Assembly: GCF_022682495.2 (NCBI RefSeq)
Contig: NC_071389.1
Span: 104,759,951-104,823,950, forward strand
DNA: 64,000 bases
Direction: 5' to 3'
From: Desmodus rotundus
Lineage: Eukaryota; Chordata; Mammalia; Chiroptera; Phyllostomidae
Made by a program: the position numbers and the translations under genes. Shown piece by piece: positions 30,860-44,924 of the stretch. Below the pieces are notes generated by a model. That model saw only the letters and a list, made by a program, of their open reading frames with translations, was not told where the DNA came from and made no database searches. Within the stretch, counting starts at the first letter, position 1; each line of letters opens with the position of its first letter.

Positions 30860-33800
30860 CAACTGTAATCAGAAAAAATAAAAATTGATGTAAAGTGTAC
30901 TAAAGCTCAGAAGTTCCTATAAGGAAAATCTTCCCTTACACTTAGTGAAGTCACCAATGGCTTCCTAATTTCTTAACCGAGTGACGCATGTTCCACTTAA
31001 ATATCAAGTTCTCACCACCATCCTCAAGTGCCTGAATTTTTTTCTTAAATAATTTCCATGCAATTCTTTGAGTACTAAATCCTATTTTGAAATACTTTCA
31101 TGTACTTACATATTTCTCAGAAAACCTGATTTCTTTTATAGCACAGCCTATATAAAAGTAAAACAACTTCAGTTTTTAAATGATGAAATTTAGTTTGAAG
31201 AATACGAGAAAAAAAAGGAAAAAAGTCTTTATAAGGATCTCAATGGAGGCAAATGATGTTTGACTTTCTGGGAAAGGGAATGTGCTGCCCTGGACTGACA
31301 TACAATTTCTATACTTCACATCCTCTACTTTCCCCTGTAATAGTTACACACATTTTAAAGAATAACAACAACATAAAGCTATTTTCCCCTTTCAAAATCA
31401 AACATAAATTCCAATGTGCATTGGAATTAATTTCAAAGTGTGGAGTGAATTTTGCCAATAGGTATTTTTGCATATGCATCAGGTATTTCATTAGAATTTA
31501 TTTTTAATTCAGGTGGAATTAAAGTGCTTTTGCTTTCTGAAGGTTAGGAAAGAATTGGCACCATTCTCTGGTGAGCTAGCTAGAAAGTGTTTCTAATAGA
31601 TTTGTTTCCATCTGACAGTCTTGAGAATAACCCCAAGCTAGGAAGAAAGTTGCACTTCTGATATGGCAGGTTAAGCGCTTCTGGTTACAGCTAAGAGAGT
31701 GAACAAAGTGAAGAAAAGCATGGCTGGGGAATAGTACTGGGGGTTCAACAGCAAAAATCCATATGCTGGTGGGAGGAGGTGATTGCTTTGGGCCTGCCTT
31801 GCCTTGGCCTGGTCACGTACCCACAGACACAGATGTAGGGTGCCCTCAACCCACACACGCTTCAGAGTGTTTGGCCAACAATGTCCTCTCCCTCCATCAC
31901 CCAAAGCTATAGTGGTAGTCCCCGATGCTACTTTACATTGTAATCTCATCAGCTGCTGCAGTGACTGGCACGCAATAGACAGAAAACACATGATTAGTAA
32001 CTGAATGATTAAACAACTTCCAGGTCTGATCTCAAGGGGCTTTGAGCTCCAGACCACTCAACAGAGAACTGGTCTGGAACAGAAATATTTCTTTCCTGGA
32101 AACATTTCTATTCTGTGTCTCATTTCCTCCCCCTAGGAGCAAAAGTGATCAATTAGTTCCTAATAACATTCAAGCTAGCTAATTTGCTACTCTTTTCAGA
32201 TATCATATTGTCTAAATTCAGTTCAAACCTACAGGCACATTTTGGATAAGGATGGCCTGTTTATGCCCCTGAAAAGACACTTGGAGGTAGTTGTGTTGTG
32301 ACTGTTCAAGGCCAGGCAGGTGCATAGTATTTGCACAGATGGAATAATATTCACAGAGCCGTTGGGATATCTGGAATGCCTTTATTCATGGGTGGGTAAG
32401 CCACGCATGCTGCAAGCTGCATGTCTCCCTGTATGTCATACATTGTGGCCCTTGCTCCCCAGAGTGGCACCCATTATGGCACCCAGCAGGGAGTCCCTAC
32501 TTGCTTAAATACTAGAGGTGAACAAAGCTGGAAAAATGCCAGAACATAACATAACATAATTCTGCACATGCGAGCCCACTTCATGTTATGGGAACAGTTT
32601 ATTGGACCCAGTATCGAGGATATGAGAACACTACTTATCACACCCCTCCAAGGCTATGGGGGCACTGCTTCCCTAAGTTACCCAGATACATGGGTGAGGA
32701 AGCCAGACTGTCTCCACTTACCCTATAGCAGTGCTCCCAGAAATAACAGCAGCAGCAAGTTCTCCTGGCAGAGAGGACTCCGAGACACCTACTACTCTAG
32801 ATGCAAATGCAAAACGCTACCCACAGGGGAAAAATGTTTACAGTAGTTGGAACGTCCAGGCTGTCTTGGTATTTCCACAGGGTAGAAGGGACTCACTAGG
32901 GAGGCTCACTGTTTTGCAGCTTCTCTTCTTTCCGAGATAGACATCTTTTACCTCTGCATCGTAATGCCTCGTGTATCTAGAGCAGTGGAGAGAGGGAGGC
33001 AATTCATTGATTCAGGAACTATCTTACAAAATACAGTAGACACAAAACGATTCTAGTGTGTGTAATGGGGTGGGGTGTTGGGTAACTAGGGCAGAATGCT
33101 ATTCCGTTTCTTGTGTGTGTGTGTGTGTAGCTAATCATTCAGAAGCTGTCTCAGCAAAAGGAGTCAGGAGTGTAAGACACATGGTAAGTTCTGTGTGTGC
33201 TGCAACTGAAAGGCATGTGGTGGTGATGTCAATGGACTAGATACTGAGGGGGAGCTACACACACAGAGTTAGACCTTCTGCCCTTGAGGAGCATTGATGC
33301 TGACGATGCAAGGAGGCACCTCTCAGTACTTTGAACTAAGTGGGAATCAACACAAATTCTTTCAAATGAATTAACATTTCAGTCGTTTGCAGTAACAAAG
33401 TCAAGGTAAGTTAACCCAAATTCCTAACAAAAACAGGCTGCCATCATATTTTCCTACGAATAAATGAGAATTAGCTCATTTTTGCTTTTTTCATGGCATT
33501 ATAAACTATATTTGCATCCTAAGTGCATGTATGTTCTAGATGCAAACTCAACAACAAAGACTGAACTAGACACAGGAAAAGGGTTTGTCAAATATTCCTT
33601 TATCTGCCCCCTCCAAAATAAGCTTAAAGCACTCCAGCTGGAAACAAATTTAAGCAACCATCTTGTTAGAGGTCATTATGGAACTCACTTTTGAAAATCC
33701 TATAAATTTCCCCTAAGATGACAGCGAGGTTATACGTCTAATGTCTTATGTGTCTATCAGGAAAGAGTCATTATTAGCAAATGTAAGTGTCCTATGTATA

Positions 33801-34315
33801 GTTGTGATTTTAAGTTTATTTTTTAGTTAGCATAAGAAAGATCATACACCTTTTCAGGGAAAATAATTAAATATTCAATTCAAGGAAAATAAAAACAGAG
33901 AAAAGAAAATAAAAATTTTAAAATTAACAACATTGGAAACCTGAAAATAGTAAAATACATAGAGCCCAAAGCTGATTATGTTTCAATCTTACTAAAATAA
34001 AATTTCTAACAAAACTAAGTTTAAAAAAATAAGAAAACATAAACACCAAAAAAATTAGAGACAAGAAAGGACCTTAACTGACCAAGACGTGACAAAGAAC
34101 TAACAGCTGGCCATTCTGTGGCTAAGTTACCAAACCCCATGTGAAAGACAGAGAGTGAACACTCAGGCTGATCTGTCTGTCACACTGCTGGTGCTGGCAG
34201 CCCAGTGGGAGGTGTGTGTAGAAGTCTCTCCAAGGAGCACAATCTCAGGATATGGCAAATAAACAGAGGTACCTTAGGCTCCTCTGCAAAAACAGAAGTT
34301 GCAGGACAGTTATCA
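30860..34315. other. Unassigned, single-copy-looking DNA
   Basis: Apart from a (GT)9-like run at 33112-33129 and A-rich sequence at 33860-34050, I see no repeat family or gene. Open frames (31671-32057 reverse, 128 codons; 32568-32846 forward, 92 codons) show no family motif. They are in ordinary sequence, so I do not call them genes. Confidence 0.5.
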
Positions 34316-34317
34316 AT

Positions 34318-34545
34318 GTCCTGTGTATTTTACAGTTATTGAAGCACTTTTGATTATGTCATTTTTTAATTAAAAAAAAAACAACAACTGGGAGGTAGGT
34401 ATTTTTAGCCCTATCCTATTTTACAGTTATGGGAACTCAGGATCACAGTGAGAACATAGGACACCCAAGGACACCTGCCTGGCAAATGGTGGAGGCAGGA
34501 CTCGAATCAGAGTCCATGCCCTCTCTTCTTGCAGGTTCACACCAA
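34318..34545 (-). mobile_element. MIR SINE
   Basis: Reverse-strand MIR order: a 'tgggaggtaggtatttttag' block, a 'cctattttacagttatggga' block, a degraded 'acttgcccaaggtcac' and a 'ggaggcaggactcgaatcag' block, ending near a 'tgccctctcttctt' block. An A-rich insertion (34374-34385) splits the left part. Confidence 0.75.
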
Positions 34546-36485
34546 GTCTTCACTTGACCTCATCGGTTCTTGGAAGCTGTGACTTTAAGAGAAATGATGA
34601 AATCAGTTTTACCCTAGGCTAATTAATTTAAACAAGAGTTAAGTTCCTACAGCATATTTCTGGTCACAAAAACACCACCAATCTTCTAAATAAAGACCAA
34701 AAAAAGAATATTAATGGTTGATAAGTTAGGTAGATTATTTGAACTGGGAGGGAGAGACCATTTATTTCCAGGGAAAAACATATTTTGCACCAGTGGGTTC
34801 TTTCAGGTGGGTAGTCCCTCCACAAAGCACTAATCAAGCAGATAGATAAGGGGCAGTGAGAAAACAGCCAGGCCCAGAATTCTTAAGGAAATCCTTAAAG
34901 CGCTGTGGCAAATATTTGGCATTGAGTGTCAGCAGTTAAAATTCTCATTGAGAAGGTAGAGGGCTTAAGAAACCAGTTAGCACCTATTGTGGTGACTCCT
35001 AGATTGCTGACTTTTTTACTCTTCATTGGTCTTGAATGGTAAAACTACAGTATTTTGATGGCATTCGGGCCTCATGAGCAAAGGAGAGACTTATCACAGA
35101 GGTCTGAGGAAAACTCTCAGCCCAGGGGAAGAATCAAGTCACATTTGCACTGCAGCTGTGAGCAAAATATAAGAGAATCTATCACTGACAAGTTTAGTGA
35201 GATAACAGAGCCTTCAAAGACAAAAAAAAAAAAAAAAAAAAAAAGCCCAAGTTTGAAAATGCTGGCAGAGCTAGGGACTAGAGAAGAATCAATCATCAGT
35301 CTTCCACCCCCAGCCCATCCTTTGAAGCCAAAGGGAAAGGAGACACTTTTTTATTTTTGGTGGGGAAAGGAGTTGTTGCAGAAAATGACTTAGAGGGTAC
35401 TCCAGGAATAGAAGCATTTTGGTAAGTCCCACATGTAAATTCATTCAACATAACACCATGAATCCAAAACAAAGAAGCAAGAGGATTTGCCAAATGTCTA
35501 TTAGTTACAATGGTGCATTTGTGTGTGGTGGGGGGGCTTAGGTTGAACTGAGGATTTCCTTTGCTGGAATTTTCAGGTTGTTATAAAAGAGAAAAATGTA
35601 CTGACTTGTCAAAAATCGTTCTCAATAAACTCTAAGTGCTAAACAAGCAGCAGAGTTCTGTGGATTCAAGCCATTCAGAAAGTAATAGCTCTACATTTCA
35701 CGGGCCAACAAGAAACCTTTATTACATGTCAACTGAGGACTCTATGAGAATAGAGAATGTGATGGAAGCTGTAACCAAGACCAGAAGTGAGCCAAATGAG
35801 AACAGGACGGGAGTGAGGGCAAACATCACATTCATGTTACATAAGGGGTGCACCCCAGATACTTCCCATTTCGTCGGTGTGCTAGCTTCCATGCAGTTAG
35901 GTTCGCAGCAGCCAATGTGTCCATGTAAGTTACTTCAACTGCATAACAAAGCCTGGTTTCTCTTGAGGAGCGGCAAGCATGCTTCCTTCCTGATTTAGCT
36001 TTCTGGCTTTCCTAGATTCCACCAATCCAGGTCCTCCTGAACTGCATGTTGGATAATTTCCACGTGGGTAAAATGTCTCCATCTTCTCCCGTGCTAGTTT
36101 TTACTGGAGAGGATACATCCCCTCACTAGATGGTTAATTCTGCTAATGATTTAGTTTCCTCACATTCATTTCTTATTGCAGGCAGATTTTTAAAAAATGT
36201 AAGAAGTATAATACTAAAAGCAAATATATAGGTAAATAATCTGAGTGGTTTAGTTAGCATTTTATGTAACACATAAACCCTAAAAATTGATTCAAGTTGA
36301 AAAGTTGGATAGATTAATAACTATGAAAAGATTTGAGAAAGTTACTGAAGAAATAATAATCAAGGGCCCTGGACTCAGGGATTTTCATAGTCTAGGTCTT
36401 TTAAGCTTTCAAAGGACAGATGATTTCCTTCAAATGTAAGTTAGAGTAGAAAAAATAGGTCATCTTATTAGAGTAATCTTTATTG
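34546..36485. other. Unassigned DNA with a 23-A homopolymer
   Basis: No gene recognised. A run of 23 A residues lies at 35222-35244. Upstream sequence shows no processed-gene or SINE body, so its origin is unknown. The open frames 35055-35393 and 35636-35998 (112 and 120 codons) have no family motif; the first runs through the A tract as a lysine run and is clearly spurious. Confidence 0.5.
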
Positions 36486-36487
36486 TA

Positions 36488-37640
36488 ATAAAAAAAAGGT
36501 ACAGGCCAATCTCATTTATAAAATGCATAAACAAAATTCTAAATAAATGACTAGAAAATAAAATTAGCAAGCATATTAAATTAATAACCTGCCATAATCA
36601 AGAAGATTTTACTAAGGAAGGAAAGAATGAATTAATATTAGCAAGCTAATGAAATGAAACATCACTTTGATAAACCAACTAAGAAGGAAAAAGCTGAATC
36701 ATCTCAATAGATATTGAAAAAACACTCAATATAATTGTTAACATAGCTGATTTAAATAAATTCTACGTATTGGCCAGGGCTGCAGCCATCTGAAAGCTAG
36801 ATTGGGGCCAAAGTATCTGCTTCCAAAGAGGCTGTTCACCTGCCCAGCAGGTTAATGCTGGCTGTCCATAGGAGGCCTCAGGTCCTCACCACTCAAGGGC
36901 TGCTTGAAGTGTCCTCACAGCATTGCAGCTGGCTTCCCTCTGCGTGAGCGATCAGAAAGAAACTCCCACACAGAAACTTCTATACCTTTTATGAGCTAGC
37001 CCAGAAGTCACAAAACATCATTTCCCTAATATTCCTATTGGTTACATAGGTCAGCCTTTTCAAAATGAGAAGATACTACACAAAGTTCTAACTACCGGAG
37101 GCAAGCACCCCTGGGGGCACTTTGGAGGCCTGCTACCCCAGATAGTGTCTCATAAGATAATATAAATAATGTTTTTTTAAGCCATAGGCAACTTCAAAGT
37201 TAAAATGGAAATACTTGAGGAAGTTCCAATAAAACTCAGAATAAAACCAAGATATCTGCTATAGTCTTATTATTCAGCATGCCCTAGAAGTTTTAGAAAT
37301 AATAGGTAAATTTATTGAAAGAGAAAATGTTTAAGTATTTGCAAACCATATGGTTGTATAAATTGAAAACTTAGTTATGCCAACAATAACCAGTTAGAAA
37401 ATGCCTTTCACCATAGCACCAAAAATTACCAAGCATCTGGAAACCTAAACAATAAGGAAACTGCACTTCACTGAGAGCGTGAGAACAGGAAGAGGAAGGC
37501 TAGAGAAGGCGTAGTGCCAGACACTAACACACATCTTAGAAGCACAATTAGCAAGCTGATACTGATGCAAAAGTAATGAGATAAATCAATGTGACAAAAT
37601 TAATAGCCCAGGAATAGCAGTTTAATATACATAAAAATTC
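36488..37640 (+). mobile_element. Ancient L1 ORF2 (RT) fragment, split by an LTR
   Basis: Forward-strand RT text: 'aggccaatctcatttataaa', then a 'aggaaggaaagaatgaa...' region standing for 'GFIPGMQGW', and 'atctcaatagatattgaaaa' (motif A 'ISIDxEK' equivalent, 36698-36720). After the LTR (36772-37136) the RT continues at about 37225-37320 ('ataaaaccaagatatctgct' is the SGTRQG block). Very diverged. Confidence 0.65.
36772..37136 (-). mobile_element. MLT1-type MaLR LTR, partial
   Basis: On the reverse strand it reads 'ggtagcaggcctccaaagtg' and then the MLT1 order: a 'attggttac'-containing block reversed at 37035, a 'ccagctgcaatgctgtgagg' block, a 'tgaggcctcctatggacagc' block, and an end 'gcttt...cagatggctgcagccctggcc'. 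The last part of the LTR is missing. It is inserted in the old L1 ORF2. Confidence 0.75.
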
Positions 37641-38604
37641 AAAATAACATCACAAATTGGAGAGGGGATTAAAGCTTGCTAAAAATAATCTGTGTTAATT
37701 GGTTAGAGAGTTGAAAAAACAGTGCTGAAAAATAGGGGACACAGTCCTGGGAATGAAATATCTCCATTGTGGGAGTTTGACAAGACCAAATTTCAAAAGA
37801 TACAACATCCCCACTTTCAATTTTTCCCACATTCTTACCCATTCATTCAAATAAGTGGAAAGTGAATGTGCCTGATGTGAAGTTTTCTCCACTGTTTCCA
37901 AACTTTTTCTTATAAGGTAACTTTAATAGTAACCAGGTTCTCAGGAAAACCCTCTTCCCTTTTGGATGGGACCTGATCCCAGAAAATGAGACAAGTTATT
38001 TTAACCTCAAAAATATTACTTGTAAAGATTCAGAAATCTATCTAGATCAGCCTTTTCAAACTTTCACAGAATTTGAAATTGTTTACTCACCAAATTAAAA
38101 CTTTTCCTTGTTTGGTCTCTAGCTTATCCCACCCAAGTGGTTCACAAGAGTGAACAGTGGGAATTGGAGAGGTACTAAATGTCAGGCTTGTTTTGATTGG
38201 GGCTTTTTTTCAATATTTTGAAATATCTACAGCCAAAAGACTCAGAATGTGTGTATATGTATAAAGATTGTCTAACAACAAGGCAATGGGACACATTACA
38301 CTCTTGAAAATAAGCCTTGCTGTGATGAGTTACTGCCTAGAGCTTTAACTTCCTTGATGGAAACCAGTCCTTTCACCCTGTCAGAGGAAAGGATCGTATT
38401 TGAAAATAAACATCTTTAAATGTGAACCAAAAGCAGAAATACTCAGTAACATGTTAATGGCTTGATCTGACTGACTGGAGTGGGTTATTTTAGTTTGCAG
38501 TGTAGGAATGCTGAGTAAATTCACTATGGTTCCAGATGCCCAAGTAGCTGATTCAAATCCCCTTCCCACCTAGAACCCAGACTTTGCACCCTTCCTTCTC
38601 TGTC
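37641..38604. other. Unassigned DNA
   Basis: No gene, RNA or repeat family recognised. Confidence 0.5.
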
Positions 38605-38745
38605 TACTTTATATCTTTATTTTACATCAGAATTGCCTAGAAATTTTCTCAAAAATACAGAGGCCTGGGCTCCAGTATGATTCTAACAGACTCTCCCAAG
38701 AGATTGTAACATGAACTAAGGTAGACAATCACTGTTCTAAGTCAT
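38605..38745. mobile_element. MER5A-like hAT-Charlie fragment
   Basis: A 'catcagaattgcctagaaat' block, then 'aaaaatacagaggcctgggc', a shortened middle, and an end like 'tagacaatcactgttctaag'. This is the MER5A layout, diverged. Confidence 0.65.
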
Positions 38746-39009
38746 TGTTTTTGGAATGCTCCCTGAGAATTTTTTTTTTGTCCCATTTAGTATGCCACCA
38801 ATATCTCTGATTTTAAAATAGTAAAATTCAGCAATTATAGATTTTTAAAATGGTTTTACATGTGTTATTGGAAATGTAGCTCTCCTATATGCTTTTCTGT
38901 ATACAATATGCTCATATTCATGAAGTTGTCACAGTTTTTGGTAAGTGAATTATTCTCCCCAGCCTCCACACTCACTGTAAGACTCAATACCAACACGGCT
39001 GATACTTAC

Positions 39010-39218
39010 ATACAATTTATGTACCAGGCAGAGTCTAGACACTTTATATCTACACTCATTCAATATTCACAATATCCTATGAGTTAAGTTTCCCAGTTTT
39101 CAAACAGAAATCTTGGTCCACAATGAAGTTCAGTAGCTTACCCAAGGTCACATAGCAGAGCCATATTTGAGTCCAAGTTTTCTGGCTCTTATCTGCTGTA
39201 TTACTCTGCTTCTTCTGC
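39010..39218 (-). mobile_element. MIR SINE
   Basis: Reverse-strand MIR: a 'ataatcctatgagttaagt' type block, 'gtagcttacccaaggtcaca' and 'tagcagagccatatttgagt' blocks, with a terminus near 39215. Most of the element is present. Confidence 0.8.
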
Positions 39219-41555
39219 TTCATATTTTGTGTCTTTCTTGAAACCTTTTCAAAGCACAAGATGCAGAATAACTTCAATAATAAAGATAGAACGAATGGGT
39301 ATTAGTCTTCCTAGCTTGTGAACAAACTATAACACAACTTGCTGTTCTTTTCTCCACAGGTAAACAAATCAGTTAAGATTAAAATTATACAGACAGATAA
39401 ATAATCTAATTATGAACATGTAGGCTTTTGTCAGAGATTAAGACTGTGATCAGAGATGGCTTTGATGGTGCAGGTTTAGACAATAGACCTACAGGAGTCA
39501 TTTATATGTCATTGTTTAAACCATCGGGTTTTTTAAGGTATCAGATTATTGTAATCACATATTGAGTCCCTTCCTCCCATTGTAGAGAAAAAAAGCAAGT
39601 GAAGAAACAGAGACCAATAACCAGATAGACATAAAACCTGCACGAACCCCCATACCTCATGAACACTTAGCACTGAGGGCACCTCTTAGGTGTTTCCAGG
39701 AACACAAATGGGCAGGAAACGTTCCAATCAGCGATGCTCTGGAATCCTGGTTGATTGGAAGCAATGTTCCAGAGTCTGCAGAAGCAGAGTGTCTCTGTCT
39801 TGTACCCACATGGTGAATCACTTCTCACTGACACATGGCACCTCTCTGAGCTGCCTGGACAGTAAGACAGGACAGAACACACTCCTGAGGAAGGGCTCAG
39901 TAAGGCTTGTGAGAAGGATGGTGCTGGAAATGAGCTTAGGTAAAATGAAAACTCATCACGTTTCTTTTAGGCAGAACCTAAGACTATTTGCATTAACCTT
40001 TAATTAACTTGATGCCTAGAGGTAAATTATCCTCCCTCTGTACTCTTCATCAGGAATGAAATAGAACCTCTACCAGGAATTAGTGATGACTTGTACTTAA
40101 CTATTTTAGTGTATTCTAAATTATGTTTACTCCAACAACTACACCTATTAGATACTCTGCTACTTTAGGTAATTCATCAGACAATAATACCCAAGTTACA
40201 AGTTTAATAGCTGAAGAGAAAAAAAAAACTGGCATCCTGAAGGTTTAGCTTTGCTAAACTTAAAAACATATATCTATGTAGCTTGTATCTCCATGAGGGT
40301 TTTTTCCCATTCCTTTATTTGTTAAATATTTGTTCTATGAGACTTTGGTGCACTGGATATATTTTCAAATTTCCCTTTGCCTTAGTACTATTTACACTTA
40401 TAAACAATTTTATATACATATAAATAAAGCCTATTTTTCCTACATGTGAGAAGCTGCTGTGTTTCCTCATACCTTTTGACCAATGACTAAAACTATAGCT
40501 TGAATTATAAGATCAAAAAATGAGAAATCATAAATCTAGAAATAACCTTTTAGCAACCTAGCGTATGCAGACTAAGTGAACATTTTACACTTTTTGTAAG
40601 TGACCCCAGAAACCTACTTACATCAACATGGAAAATGCTTCCCTGAATTTCTAACTAATGTTGCACATATCTCTGGAGACATTGATACTAACAATTAATA
40701 AAACAGAAAGCAAAGTTGTATTTTTTTGAAGTTCTGGCATCTTAGCATTTTCAAGTGCTGAAATTAATCTGAGGATTAATGATAAAGCAGGTTTGTGAGG
40801 CAGTTTTACCTTGTACATTTTGCAGGATAGAATTAAAGAAAGACACTAATCTCCAAAATGAGAAAAAGGAGTCAAAAACAGAGCCATCATCAATTCACTG
40901 AGGCCTGTGTACTTAGTTTGCTGAATGGCCTAACATATGGGACTTCCTTGCCATTGGCCTGGATTTATTGGCTTGTTGGAGTTTTACAGCTGGTGTATAA
41001 ATTATGTCGCCATCACTTAGACAGTGCCAGTTATTGTTTTGTATTTAGTCACAAACTTCAAATGTCACTGCAAGTCCACAAAGGTTGTCACCAGCCCTGC
41101 CACCTGAGAACCAGTGTGCATCAGGGCACCGGCATCATATACTGTCCTCATCTCATAAGCTCTGTGACTGTAGGAACCACACAGATAAAGTAATAATGAA
41201 CTTCAATCTTCACTTTCCTGTAGAAGTTGTATAATGCACGCATCCTGTAGGAAATAGGTTGGCTATCTCAAGCTCAAGAGAATGTATGAACCTGAAAGAC
41301 ACAAAAAAAGGGAAATAAATTTCTTTAAAGAGGTTTCTATTATGAAGTTGAATGACTACTTGTCTCAAACTGAAGAAAGTTTAAAATATGTTTTGAATGT
41401 AGAATGATAGTGACAGCCAGATCTCTATGAAATGATGTATTTTAATCTGGGGGAAGGCTTTTGAAGGTATAACGTTAAATAGAGATGGCTGAAAACATGG
41501 ACAGTCCCTCAGCTGTTCTGTGATCCCACAGTCCTGATCTGATCACCACTGCTTA
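39219..41555. other. Unassigned, single-copy-looking DNA
   Basis: No gene recognised. The largest frame, 40858-41193 (111 codons), has no recognised domain, no surrounding signals and a stop-rich neighbourhood. I would not call it a gene without conservation evidence. Confidence 0.5.
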
Positions 41556-41559
41556 GGTC

Positions 41560-42110
41560 TGATTTGGGTCGTGGTTTCCTCCTGCTTGCAGTTTCTCATT
41601 TACATGGCCATCCCACAGCTTGCTGTCAGGCAAATACTCCTAAAACACCATTTATTAAATGTTCTTCAGGTGGTTCAATAATGTACAGTGTCCTCACCCT
41701 ACTCTTTCAAAGTTCTCCATTATCTTCCCTGCTCCACAAGCAAAAGCATCTCAGGACACTGTTGTTGGGGAAGAACCATCCATCCAAGTCAACTGGTTCC
41801 TTTTGTGGTGTACCAGCCTGGTCCTCCTTGCCATACCAGCTTCCTGCACCTATGCTGGTGTATTGCTGCTTCCTCATCCCAGAGGACCACATTTTTCTCC
41901 AGACTGCATCCAGGCCTCGCTCTCCCTCAGGGCACAGCTCACCTTCTCCAGACTTTTGCATCTCAGTTGACCTTGCCTTTCTCTGAACATCCCTTACCTT
42001 TACAGCCCAAACCTAACACCCAATCCTCTGGTGGCTTAATGTGACTTAGTTATTTGTTATATCCCGTGAAGCAGTAACTGTTCTTCTCATATCCTTTGTG
42101 CCTCTCACTG
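41560..42110 (+). mobile_element. Possible L2-like LINE fragment
   Basis: Pyrimidine-rich order reminiscent of the L2 3' region ('ttctccattatcttccctgc', a 'ggcacagctcaccttctcc' block, a 'gcagtaactgttcttctcat' block). Several overlapping frames (41564-41986, 41659-41970, 41688-42044) exist only because stops are rare in C/T-rich sequence. Similarity is weak, so this is tentative. Confidence 0.35.
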
Positions 42111-44920
42111 CACAAATATGAAGCTGAGAACAGAGGAAATACAAAGTACCTGTTGACTGATGCCCAGTTCTAATACAACATATCCTTTAGTCAGTAAGCC
42201 TGTTAGTTTTGAAACTTCATGTCTATAAGAATTAAATAATTTCTGATCAATTCTATCTGTGCTGTATTCTATAAAGCCTTTTCTGCAAAATGAAGACAGC
42301 TTGAATTTGTAAGGATGGCCTAGGTACCATCATGTATGTCCCCAAACCCTCAAGCTTTACAGAAATACCTCCCCTTCGACATCTATATTAAAATAGTCTG
42401 GCACCTGTCCCACAAATGATGGAAAACAGAGCATTGCCACCAATGTTTACAAGGGTTCTAAAGGAGATTATGTTTCTCTAAGTCATACCCTATTCTCATT
42501 TCTTCCCTCTGCAGAATTTTCTATTTCATTCGTGTTTCTCCTCTTACAGTTAATACTTGCTTTTCATTTTATACTAGTATAAATGAGCATAGTTTCCCTT
42601 CCTTGATTCCTACAAACATTACTTACTACTTACACAAAAAGAGCTTTTTGTTTTTGTTTTTGTTTTTCTCTAGAGGAAGACAAGAAAATAACAATGCAAA
42701 GCACAGGAAATCATTTGAAACTGAATCTCAGTCTTTGAGGGCTCTAAGTCATTCCCACCATTCTCACCATTTGCACCTCTGGAAAGTTTTGCTGGTGACT
42801 TCATCCTCATTCCTCTGTCTTTCACTAGCTTGTTGTCCCTTTTTCTCTCTTCATGTCTCCTCCTTCACAGACTGCTCCTGAAACCCTGAAATCCCACACC
42901 CTTACCCTCACTTTTTTCCTAAACTACCCTGACCACATTCCTGTGGCACAGTGGGGAAAGTCATAATGGTGTTTAACCCCACTCTCCACAGGATGAATTC
43001 TTCCATCAACATGAAAATATTGTTTTATCCTAATACAGAAGTAATGCAACAACCTTTTATATTTTTAAAGGGGAAATTACTATATATGTTATGTTATTTT
43101 GCTGATTCTTTTCTCTGTGTTTTTTAACTATTTTAGGTACCTGCAGCTAGTGGGCAATTACTTATTTACAGAGTTAGGTTGTCCAACCAAAATTTCATTC
43201 ATATAAATGTTTGATATTTTCACTTAAGCTTGCATCTTCCTGCAAATTAACACAGGGATTTTCTCCAACTTCCAAATGCAAAACTTAACTTTAAAATATT
43301 TATTGTGAGGTATTTTAGGGGAAAGGTTTTTGATAATGTAGTTTGTTTCCTCTTGATCCATCAGTCATTTAAGAGGTGGATCATTGTTCATCCTACAGTC
43401 TAATATGTTTTCTTGACTAATTAGAAAGCCTGTAGATCTCCTTGGTAGTTAGGTGGAGGAAAAGGAAGGAAAAGCTATTCTTCAGTATTAATCAAGAGGC
43501 GTGGTAGAACCCTTTGAAACTTTCAGTACAGGGTGACCATCTCAGTCACTGTTTACTCTTAAGCAGAGTTGGAAGCAGAATCAGATAGTAGAAGGGCTTG
43601 GGAAAACTGTCAGGAATTCATACCAGCCAGGTATTAAGTGGAAGATTCCAGAGTGGGGGGAGGGCAGAATCAAGCTGGAACAGACACCTGAGGAGTGGAG
43701 GATGAAAGAAGAAGCAGGGTAGTGAATGAGGTGCTAACACTTGCAGAACTAGGGTATGAATGTAGGCCCTTCTCATATGTCTACATACTTGAAAGCTGTA
43801 ATAAATTAAGATAACAAAGTATTAAATGAAATACATTTTATCCTCCTACCTTAACAAATACACCTTCCTGACATCTTGGAAGGCCAGATTTGAATTGAAA
43901 ATTCTCAAACTCCTCAGTCCTCTCCTTACTACACAACAGAACAGAGAGTTCCCCAGTGCTGCCTCTCTTTCCTCATCTCATATCAGTTCAGAAGGTTGAA
44001 GAGACTTTCACACATGCCTGGGATTAACTCAGCTCTCATATCTAAAAATCATCCATACCCCTTGCAACTGGCCACCTCTCAGCTGTCTGGACTTACAGGT
44101 CTGTCACAGGTAATACCTACTTCAGGAAGATAGGCTGAATGGTGAAGTGCGCAGATCTTTGGAAGTGGGCTTGGGCTGTTTGACAGGGGATTCTGAGGTA
44201 CTATGTATGGGAGTGTGGGGTAAAAGGGGGTTGTATTTCCTAGACTCAGAGCCCACCTTCCTTATGGAATGTGAAGTCCAAAACAAGAGTACTAGGCCTA
44301 GGACTGAGACCCCTCTTGCCAAAATTTAATGGCAGTTTTGACAAGAGGAATGCCTGCCTACCAGTCAGGAAAACTAGGAAAGCCTAGTTGAGTCAAAGGA
44401 ACTGTGCCTCAAGGTATTGCACAAAGCAGAGGTCCAGGTGAAATCCCCTGGAAGATATATAACCCAAGGATGACACCTCACATGTTTACTTTGAATTGGT
44501 TACTCTCATCTATACTCCAGTTACTTTTTTAGTCAGGATCATAAGTAGCACAGCTTTGAGAATTCATCACTAATTCTTTATCCCCCAAACCTCTCTTTCT
44601 TGCAAGGCTCTCACCTTTGAAAGAATGCCTTTCACTGTATTTTCTCAGGAGAACATTGAGAAACACAATGGCAAGAGGTGACCTGCTGGAGTGAAGGAAT
44701 GGTCTTGAAGAAGATGCAGGCCGTATTGACAACCACGAAAAATCTATAGGACACGTCAGCATTCTCTGGAGAACCTCTAACATTATTGGGAAGAACCCAT
44801 AAGAAGGCTGGTTGGTCTTCCTGTAGTTGTGCAGAAAGGAGGCTCAACAAATGTTGGTTTGGCATTAACAGGAAGAGTGCCATTAAGCATCTGGGAACAG
44901 CACTAAATGATGGCAAAGAC
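42111..44920. other. Unassigned DNA
   Basis: A short (GTTTTT)n run lies at 42648-42668. Otherwise no gene or repeat family was recognised. Confidence 0.5.
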
Positions 44921-44924
44921 ATGG

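Noticed and set aside
35222..35244. A23 homopolymer as a possible retrocopy tail
   Set aside because: No SINE, L1 or mRNA-like body is visible upstream and no target duplication was found.
39723..39761. 9-bp perfect inverted repeat (ttccaatca / tgattggaa) with a 21-nt loop
   Set aside because: Arms this short occur by chance in a 64-kb window and nothing around them suggests function.
40858..41193. 111-codon frame that could have been a small gene
   Set aside because: No domain, no conservation evidence visible, no splice or polyadenylation context; chance frame is likelier.
41564..42044. Cluster of overlapping frames in all three forward phases
   Set aside because: Explained by C/T-rich, stop-poor sequence in a possible L2 fragment.
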